NCBI GenBank assembly: GCA_023249835.1
Contig: JAHFBY010000118.1
Location: 1-6,213, forward strand
DNA from: Elusimicrobiota bacterium
Lineage (GTDB): Bacteria > Elusimicrobiota > Elusimicrobia > 2-02-FULL-39-32
Length of the DNA stretch: 6,213 bases
Reading direction: 5' to 3'
Positions within the stretch are counted from its first letter, which is position 1. The number at the start of each line of letters is the position of its first letter. Below the pieces are notes generated by a model. That model ran no database searches and had not been told where the DNA came from. It saw only the letters and a program-made list of their open reading frames with translations. Both the position numbers and the translations under genes were made by a program. Shown here piece by piece: positions 1 through 5,235 of this stretch.

Positions 1-52
1 GGCGCTCTTTGAAGTGGAACGGACCTGAACCTCTACCTTGTTTTAGTTTGAC

Positions 53-310
53 ATGCAAAGAAGTTTGGAAACCACTCGTTCTCAAGATTATGTTATGGAA
101 GCTGTAGGCCAAAACGCCGGGCAAGTATGGAAATACTTGTATGATAATGGCGAGACCTCGGTTTTAAAAATTAAAACTGAACTCGGGATCACTTCCGGCG
201 CTGTTCATATGGCCTTGGGCTGGCTTATGCGGGAAGATAAAATTGAGTTTGAATTCGGTTCAGGATATCCGGTTGTACGGCTGAAAAGAGAAAAGAGTGA
301 AATAGTTTGA
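53..310 (+). CDS. Small winged helix-turn-helix protein (DUF2582-like)
   Basis: This 85-residue protein resembles the short winged-helix family once called DUF2582. The match lies in residues 16-78: a GQNAGQVWKYL first helix, the helix-turn-helix around KIKTELGITSGAVHMALGWL, then the wing segment MREDKIEFEFGSGYPVVRL. Members are usually about 65-75 residues. That favours an internal ATG at 95 (71 residues, beginning MEAVGQNAG) over the ATG at 53. Neither start has a strong ribosome site, and an in-frame TAG at 44-46 bars any longer version. The fold suggests DNA binding or a protein-protein role, but the target is unknown. It lies 26 bases before ftsK and may be cotranscribed with it. Regulation of the downstream genes is possible but not shown. 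I am fairly sure of the family and unsure of the start and function. Confidence 0.8.
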   Translation: MQRSLETTRSQDYVMEAVGQNAGQVWKYLYDNGETSVLKIKTELGITSGAVHMALGWLMREDKIEFEFGSGYPVVRLKREKSEIV

Positions 311-336
311 TGCAAATTCGATTTTAAGTTCCATTC

Positions 337-2622
337 ATGAAACCCCACTACTATAAAGCAAAGACAAAAAAAAATCAGCACAATAAAACATCGCTAGGAT
401 TTGCTCTCTCCGGACTTTCCATTGTTCTGGTTGCTTGTTTATCCTTTCCACAAATGACCGGCAAGTTCGGCCTGCAGTTATCCCTTATGTTTCAGCAATT
501 TTCCGGTTGGGCTAGTTTATTGCTGCCAATTTATTTGGGATGGCTGGGTTTTAATTTAATTTTTAAAAAGGATCCCGTAATTTTTGGGCGGTCTATCCTT
601 TTCTTTGTTTTCTTTCTTTTTTCCAGTTGCTTATTTTCGCTGTTTCATACCGGTAGCGCGCATTCTCCCGGCGGGCATGGCGGTTGGGTGGGAGATCAGA
701 TTTCGTTGCTTTTAATCCATCAGTTTGGGGCGTTTTTGGTGTTTTTAATAGCCATAAGCGCGCTTTTTGTGTCTGGGTCATTGTTGGCAGGACTCTCTCC
801 CTTGGTTTTACTGCATTCCTTTCAAGAAAAAATTCGCCTTGATATTGAAACTTGGCGGTCGGAACGAAAAAAAATGCAGGAAAAAACAGTTTTAAAAAAG
901 AAGCTGGACCAATCAATCGAACTGCAGCCTTTGTCCCCAGGAAACGTTCCTAGACCCAAACCCAATATCCAAACTTCCGACCCCACGCTCTTAGAGGATT
1001 TGGGTCCTCGTCCGTTAAAACTGAAATCTGCGGCTAAACCGCAAATGCCGGCCTCTCCGGTAATTGCTAAAAATGAGTCAAAGGCAACTCTTGATTCGGT
1101 GAACTCAAGGGTTATGCAAGCTGATAATGGCGAAAGATATTTATCGCCGGTAACAGCCGCGCCAACAATAAATTATGAGCTTTATCAATTGCCCTCGCCG
1201 GATTTGCTCCAAATATTGCCGCAAAACGTTCAAAAATTGAGCAAAGACGAACTCTATGCGAACGGCAATCTATTGGAAAAGACGCTGGAACAATTCAGCG
1301 TAAAAGCCAAAGTGATCGATATTCATCCGGGCCCTGTGATTACGCGCTATGACTTAACCCCGGACCCGGGGGTGAGAGTGCAGTCCATTGAAGGCTTATC
1401 CAATGACATTGCGCTGGCCATGAAAGCGCGTTCATTGCGAGTGTTGGCGCCGGTTCCCGGCAAAGCAGCGGTGGGCATTGAGATTTCTAATCCCAATCCT
1501 GTTACTGTTTTCCTTAAAGAAATTGTGCAGTCCGCAAATTTTCAAAATAATAAAAAGGAGCTTCCCTTTGGCATGGGAAAAACTACGGAAGGAGAAGTTC
1601 TGGTTTCAGACCTTGCCAGCATGCCTCATTTGCTCATTGCCGGGGCAACTGGGTCTGGAAAGTCCGTGGGCATACATGCTTTAATTTTATCCATCCTGTT
1701 TCGGTTTCGTCCCGACGAAGTGAAACTGGTGTTGATCGACCCCAAACGTTTGGAGTTGCCGGTTTATGACGGCATTCCCCACTTGTACGATCCGGCGGTA
1801 CCGGCGGAGGAAGTAAAAGCGATTACCCAACCTAAGCTTGTGGTGTTAACGCTTAAAAAATTAGTGGAAGTGATGGAGGATCGGTATAAAAATTTTGCCA
1901 AGTTAAGCGTGCGCAATATTCAAGGATACAATGAACGCGCGCCGTCTAAAAATTTGCCTAAGGTACCCTACGTCGTGGTGGTGATTGACGAGCTGGCAGA
2001 CTTGATGGTGGTGGCCGGCAAAGAAATAGAAGATTTAATTCAAAGGTTGGCCCAGATGGCCCGCGCTGTCGGCATCCATTTGGTGCTGGCCACCCAGCGT
2101 CCATCGGTAGACGTTATTACAGGGGTAATTAAAGCTAACTTGCCGTCCCGAGTCGCATTTCAAGTGTTGTCGCGCACGGACTCTAGGGTGATCCTTGACT
2201 CTCAAGGCGCGGAGTCTTTACTCGGACGAGGGGACATGCTGTTTTTGGCAACCAGCGCTCCTAAACCTGTGCGCGCGCAAGCTGCTTTTGTCTCCGAACA
2301 AGATGTCAGCGACGTGGTGCAATTTATAAAAAATCAAAATTTTAAGCCGGATTATCAAATTATACAACCGGAGGGAATGGGCAATTCCGTAGTGGACAAT
2401 GAAGACAACTATGAGTTAATGGTGCGCGCCGCGCAAGTTGTTTTAGACGCGGAAAAAGTTTCCGGCGATTTGTTAAGGGCGGACAAAGAAATTGGTTCAA
2501 AATATGATTTAGCGTTAAGTTTGCTCAAAAAGCGGGGTTTTATTGAAAAGCCTCGCGATACCAACCGCTGGAAAATATACTTTGATAAGTTGGAAGAGTT
2601 CCTGGCGCAAGCTAAAAGATGA
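337..2622 (+). CDS. ftsK: DNA translocase FtsK/SpoIIIE
   Basis: This is a membrane-anchored, septum-located ATPase that pumps chromosomal DNA during division. At 761 residues it is a normal length. Residues 18-160 hold about four membrane spans, with a GGHGG periplasmic loop near 112-116. A basic, proline-containing linker follows to about 275. The alpha domain spans about 280-400. The RecA-like motor has Walker A GATGSGKS at 436-443, LIDPKRLEL near 466-474, Walker B VVVVIDELADLM at 546-557 and LATQRPSVDVITG at 584-596. Next to DPAVPAEEVKAITQPK (485-500) the motor seems a few residues longer than the common form. The C-terminal winged-helix gamma domain (about 691-761) is present but lacks the usual QR...GYNRA recognition residues. 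An in-frame TAA at 325-327 fixes ATG 337 as the first start; no clear ribosome site precedes it. The stop overlaps lolA by ATGA. Identity is secure. Confidence 0.97.
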   Translation: MKPHYYKAKTKKNQHNKTSLGFALSGLSIVLVACLSFPQMTGKFGLQLSLMFQQFSGWASLLLPIYLGWLGFNLIFKKDPVIFGRSILFFVFFLFSSCLFSLFHTGSAHSPGGHGGWVGDQISLLLIHQFGAFLVFLIAISALFVSGSLLAGLSPLVLLHSFQEKIRLDIETWRSERKKMQEKTVLKKKLDQSIELQPLSPGNVPRPKPNIQTSDPTLLEDLGPRPLKLKSAAKPQMPASPVIAKNESKATLDSVNSRVMQADNGERYLSPVTAAPTINYELYQLPSPDLLQILPQNVQKLSKDELYANGNLLEKTLEQFSVKAKVIDIHPGPVITRYDLTPDPGVRVQSIEGLSNDIALAMKARSLRVLAPVPGKAAVGIEISNPNPVTVFLKEIVQSANFQNNKKELPFGMGKTTEGEVLVSDLASMPHLLIAGATGSGKSVGIHALILSILFRFRPDEVKLVLIDPKRLELPVYDGIPHLYDPAVPAEEVKAITQPKLVVLTLKKLVEVMEDRYKNFAKLSVRNIQGYNERAPSKNLPKVPYVVVVIDELADLMVVAGKEIEDLIQRLAQMARAVGIHLVLATQRPSVDVITGVIKANLPSRVAFQVLSRTDSRVILDSQGAESLLGRGDMLFLATSAPKPVRAQAAFVSEQDVSDVVQFIKNQNFKPDYQIIQPEGMGNSVVDNEDNYELMVRAAQVVLDAEKVSGDLLRADKEIGSKYDLALSLLKKRGFIEKPRDTNRWKIYFDKLEEFLAQAKR

Positions 2623-3287
2623 GGATATTTCGCTCGTTCCCAATTTTTTTCGCGCTTTTTTTTTATTTTTTCGCGCCGGGCTGGGCGATAAGCGTTGAAG
2701 AGCTACAGGAAAAAATATTAAAATCTGAAGCAGAGTTAAAAGGCTTACAGTTTAATTATGTGCAGGAAATGCGCTCAGATCTTACGCCGGAAATTTCAAT
2801 GTCTTCGGGTACGGCGTATATCGTAAAACCTAAAAGTTTGCGGATTGAGCAGGTTAGTCCGGAACCTCAAACTATAGTTACGAGCGGAAAATATCTGTAT
2901 ATTTATACCCCGCGGTTTGGGCAAGTGCTTAGGAATTCTTGGAAACAATGGGTTTCTAAAAATATTTTTTTCCCCGGTTTAGTTGGGTTTTCCAATACTT
3001 TGATCGAACTTAAAAAAAAATATGTTTGGAGCGTAATAGAAGAAAGCAATATTAAAGACGAACAAGTTATTCGAGTCAGGCTAACAGAGCGCGCGTCTAG
3101 TGGCCAGGCTCAAACTTTAGATATGTGGGTGGGGGCGACAGATTTTATTCCACGAAAAACAGAATTTATTATAGGCACCCTAAAAGTGGTCACGACCTTA
3201 AGCCAACTCGAATTAAACCCGAAACTTGATGAAAGCTTATTTAATTTTAAACAGCCGGGTAATGCGCGGCTAATAAAAATGCCTTAA
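2619..3287 (+). CDS. lolA: Outer-membrane lipoprotein carrier LolA-like protein
   Basis: LolA is the periplasmic chaperone that accepts mature lipoproteins from the LolCDE exporter and carries them to the outer membrane. This 222-residue protein starts with a strongly hydrophobic, phenylalanine-rich signal peptide (residues 1-23) with a signal peptidase I site after GWA. The mature part follows the family pattern: an early helix with LKGLQFNYVQEM, then SGTAYIVKPKSLRIEQ (about 63-78), the exposed strand pair SGKYLYIYTPRFGQV (about 89-103) and later strands ending near LNPKLDESLFNFK (about 199-211). Its ATG shares the ATGA with the ftsK stop. No ribosome site lies at proper spacing, since the nearest purine-rich stretch, GGAAGAG at 2592-2598, is too far away. 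Translation is therefore probably coupled to ftsK. The ftsK-lolA order is familiar from many proteobacteria. A related LolA-fold protein with another cargo cannot be excluded; LolCDE and LolB are not in view. Confidence 0.88.
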   Translation: MRIFRSFPIFFALFFYFFAPGWAISVEELQEKILKSEAELKGLQFNYVQEMRSDLTPEISMSSGTAYIVKPKSLRIEQVSPEPQTIVTSGKYLYIYTPRFGQVLRNSWKQWVSKNIFFPGLVGFSNTLIELKKKYVWSVIEESNIKDEQVIRVRLTERASSGQAQTLDMWVGATDFIPRKTEFIIGTLKVVTTLSQLELNPKLDESLFNFKQPGNARLIKMP

Positions 3288-3290
3288 AGG
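3287..3290 (+). promoter_or_regulatory. Ribosome binding site of the rodZ-like gene
   Basis: AAGG lies eight bases before the ATG at 3299 and begins on the last base of the lolA stop codon. It supports the chosen start and continuation of the same transcript. No hairpin separates the two genes. Confidence 0.5.
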
Positions 3291-3298
3291 CTTGTTCT

Positions 3299-4030
3299 AT
3301 GGATAAGAAAGTTAATGAACTATTAAAGTATAAACGACAACAAAACCGGTTTTCCTTGCAGGCGGTTCACCAGGAAACCAGGATTTCCATGATTTATTTA
3401 GAGGCTTTGGAAGCCGGGCGCTGGGAGGTGTTTCCAGCGGAAGTTTATTTAATTGGTTTTTTGCGTAAGTACGCCTCTTACCTAGGGTTAGACGCGGAAG
3501 AAATGGCGCGTTTATATAAAAGTGAATTAGCGGTGGTTCGCGAAAAAGTTGTGGAAGACGCTAAAAAAGAGGCTGTTTATAAACAGGTGGAAGAATCGCA
3601 ATCCCTTTATCGCGGCGTTGTGTTGAGTTTGTTCATTATGGTTTTTGCGGGATGGTGGGTTTATGCGGTGTTTTTAACGGATAGGGGGGACACTTATCAA
3701 CATGCGGTGCTAAAGGCGAAAAAGAAATTAGACCGATCCGTAGTCCTGCAGGGAAGGCTGTTCAACTTAGAAATCAAAAGCGTAAAAAAAGTATGGTTAC
3801 GCATTGAAAGAGATAAAAATCTAACCTATGAAGGCTATTTAATGCCGGGCGTTCCGCGCGCCTTAAAAGCCGAAGAATATATTAAAATCAAAGCGGATCG
3901 TCCAGATGAGATACAATTGGTCCTAAACGCGCGCAAGATTAATTCAAAAATAACTTTACAGGAATCGGGCGACTTCTATATTGATCATCACACCTTTAAT
4001 AATCCCGCCCTCTTCATCGATCACGAGTAA
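3299..4030 (+). CDS. rodZ: RodZ-like helix-turn-helix membrane protein
   Basis: RodZ links the MreB cytoskeleton to the wall-elongation machinery across the inner membrane. All three parts can be seen in these 243 residues. Residues 5-75 form the Xre-type helix-turn-helix domain, with the family signature TRISMIYLEALEAGRWEVFP followed by VYLIGFLRKYASYLGLD. Charged, helical residues 76-103 lead to one membrane span at about 105-127. The periplasmic end (about 153-222) looks like the DUF4115 beta domain: KKVWLRIERD, then YEGYLMPGVPRALKAEEYIKI, then LVLNARKI. The helix-turn-helix of this family is used mainly to bind MreB rather than DNA, although DNA binding cannot be excluded. A rodZ-type gene directly before pgsA is a widespread arrangement, as in Bacillus ymfM-pgsA. 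Eleven bases separate it from lolA. Confidence 0.88.
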   Translation: MDKKVNELLKYKRQQNRFSLQAVHQETRISMIYLEALEAGRWEVFPAEVYLIGFLRKYASYLGLDAEEMARLYKSELAVVREKVVEDAKKEAVYKQVEESQSLYRGVVLSLFIMVFAGWWVYAVFLTDRGDTYQHAVLKAKKKLDRSVVLQGRLFNLEIKSVKKVWLRIERDKNLTYEGYLMPGVPRALKAEEYIKIKADRPDEIQLVLNARKINSKITLQESGDFYIDHHTFNNPALFIDHE

Positions 4031-4045
4031 GCGGGCCAAAAAAAT

Positions 4046-4672
4046 ATGAACCTTCCCAATAAACTGGTGGTTTGCCGGTTGGCGCTCGTTCCGGTATTCC
4101 TTATTTTTACTGTTATTGACACGGTTGAAACCCGCATCTTTGCGCTGGTGATTTTTATCGTGGCCAGCCTAACAGATTTTTATGACGGTTACTTTGCCCG
4201 AAAATATGGCGAAATCACAAACTTTGGTAAACTGATGGACCCGCTGGCCGATAAATTTTTAATTTCTGCAGCGCTTATTTGTTTCGTGGGTATGAACGAA
4301 CTGCGCGTGCCGGCTTGGATGGTGGTTTTAGTGATTGGACGGGAATTTTTAATCACCGGATTTAGGCTCCTTGCTTTGACCCGGGGGGAAGTTATTTCCG
4401 CCGACCGATTGGGAAAATTTAAAACTACTTCTCAAATTACCGCCATCGTTTGGATATTGATCGTTTTGTGCGTCAACTCTTATCTCCACCGCTATTATTT
4501 TTTGGAGCCTCAAGACCTGCTTAATTATTCCGGTTGGTATTACTGGAGCGGAAATTTTCTTATTTGGTCTTCTTATTGGATGGTGTTCATCGCCACTATT
4601 TTTACCCTCCTGTCCGGATTTCAATTTTATTACCGAAACCGGAAACTCATTGCCGAAGAATCGCATAGTTGA
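4046..4672 (+). CDS. pgsA: CDP-diacylglycerol-glycerol-3-phosphate 3-phosphatidyltransferase
   Basis: PgsA joins CDP-diacylglycerol and glycerol 3-phosphate to make phosphatidylglycerophosphate, the committed step to phosphatidylglycerol and cardiolipin, in the inner membrane. The complete CDP-alcohol phosphotransferase motif is present: D44, D47-G48, A51-R52, G61, D65 and D69, inside DFYDGYFARKYGEITNFGK and LMDPLADK. PgsA-type features include MNLPNKLVVCRLALVPVF at the start, GREFLITGFR at 98-107 and DRLGKFKTTSQ at 120-130. About six membrane spans can be seen. At 208 residues it is somewhat longer than the common 180-190. The extra length is an aromatic-rich stretch near 145-175 between the last spans. 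The start at 4046 has only a weak GCGGG site ten bases upstream. The next gene overlaps or nearly abuts it and encodes the following enzyme of the pathway. Confidence 0.95.
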   Translation: MNLPNKLVVCRLALVPVFLIFTVIDTVETRIFALVIFIVASLTDFYDGYFARKYGEITNFGKLMDPLADKFLISAALICFVGMNELRVPAWMVVLVIGREFLITGFRLLALTRGEVISADRLGKFKTTSQITAIVWILIVLCVNSYLHRYYFLEPQDLLNYSGWYYWSGNFLIWSSYWMVFIATIFTLLSGFQFYYRNRKLIAEESHS

Positions 4673-4683
4673 ATAGAGTTTCT

Positions 4684-5235
4684 ATGCCTGACTCTTTTTT
4701 GAGTAAAGCGTACACCCTATTTTGTCGGGCAACAGCTACGGGTTTGGGCGTTGGGTCCCTGCCGGACGTCCTGCTTAAAAATGGCGCGCTCTCAAAATAT
4801 TTTCCGGCGCGTTGGACCGGCGCTGGTTTTTTAGGCTCTTGCGAGGGGCTCCTCTTTTTGGTAAGTCATGAAAACTTGCAAAGCAGGTGGGATTTTTTGG
4901 GGTTGGGATTATTCACAATTTTTTCCTGCCTTGTGTCTGACCGCGCCGAAAAGTTTTATAAAGTGAAAGACGAAACTAGAATCGTCATTGATGAGATCGC
5001 GGGACTTTTATGGGCTTTTCTTTTTGTGCCGTTAGACGTAATCCCTGCGCACGCCCGGTGGGCGGTTTATATTGTTGGTTTTGCGCTTTTTCGTCTATTT
5101 GACGTTTTAAAATGGCCATTTAAAGAAGTGCAGAATATTAGGGGGGGGGTGGGAATTGTCTTTGATGACGTATTTGCCGGTCTCTTAGCCAATCTAATTC
5201 TTCAAATTGGGGTGAGGTTTGCATTAAAACTGTAA
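4684..5235 (+). CDS. pgpA: Phosphatidylglycerophosphatase A, divergent
   Basis: PgpA removes the phosphate from phosphatidylglycerophosphate, the PgsA product, to give phosphatidylglycerol at the inner membrane. With ATG 4684 the protein has 183 residues. The alternative TTG at 4669 overlaps the pgsA stop as TTGA and adds five residues. ATG is preferred because ATAGAG lies five bases before it. Family motifs (numbered from ATG 4684) are IVIDEIAGLLW at 100-110 with D103 and E104, FRLFDVLKWPF at 136-146, and RGGVGIVFDDVFAG at 153-166 with D161 and D162. Two features are odd. The N-terminal motif, usually GxGxxPxxPGTxGS, reads GLGVGSLP, then about 17 extra residues, then TGAGFLGS, so PGT is absent. 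The usual HGG is RGG and is encoded by a run of nine G. Hydrophobic segments fit an integral membrane protein. The family call is good; full activity is inferred from conserved acidic residues and position. Confidence 0.85.
   Translation: MPDSFLSKAYTLFCRATATGLGVGSLPDVLLKNGALSKYFPARWTGAGFLGSCEGLLFLVSHENLQSRWDFLGLGLFTIFSCLVSDRAEKFYKVKDETRIVIDEIAGLLWAFLFVPLDVIPAHARWAVYIVGFALFRLFDVLKWPFKEVQNIRGGVGIVFDDVFAGLLANLILQIGVRFALKL
5141..5149 (+). repeat. Nine-G homopolymer inside pgpA
   Basis: Nine consecutive G bases encode the end of the Arg-Gly-Gly-Val stretch in the conserved RGGVGIVFDD motif of PgpA. The frame is intact at this length. Loss or gain of one base would destroy the catalytic end of the protein. 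Such tracts are prone to polymerase slippage and to sequencing error. Confidence 0.95.
5209..5217 (+). promoter_or_regulatory. Ribosome binding site deciding the ATT start of the M48 gene
   Basis: The purine-rich GGGGTGAGG ends five bases before the ATT at 5223. It is among the strongest ribosome-site candidates in the window and has good spacing. Because it lies within the end of pgpA, initiation here may depend on ribosomes passing through pgpA. It supports starting the lipoprotein at 5223 rather than at the ATG at 5310. Confidence 0.6.

Noticed and set aside
2..28. Open frame reading ALFEVERT followed by TGA, possibly the tail of an upstream gene
   Set aside because: Only eight codons are visible and no family can be recognised, so it cannot be supported as a coding feature, although an upstream gene ending here is plausible.
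48..53. Perfect TTGACA, a sigma-70 -35 box
   Set aside because: No TATAAT-like -10 occurs 16-18 bases downstream, where the sequence is around GAAACCACTC. The box also overlaps the first ATG. A chance match is more likely.
310..327. ATG overlapping the stop of the winged-helix gene (TGATG), suggesting a longer ftsK
   Set aside because: It is in the ftsK frame but meets TAA at 325-327 after five codons, so ftsK cannot begin there.
593..916. Minus-strand open frame of 107 codons inside ftsK
   Set aside because: It is antisense to the membrane and linker region of a clear gene, and its translation shows no recognisable domain.
1478..1684. Plus-strand open frame of 68 codons inside ftsK
   Set aside because: It lies within the highly conserved motor region in another frame and is a shadow.
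4349..4666. Minus-strand open frame inside pgsA
   Set aside because: It is antisense to a conserved enzyme and has no recognisable domain or start signal.
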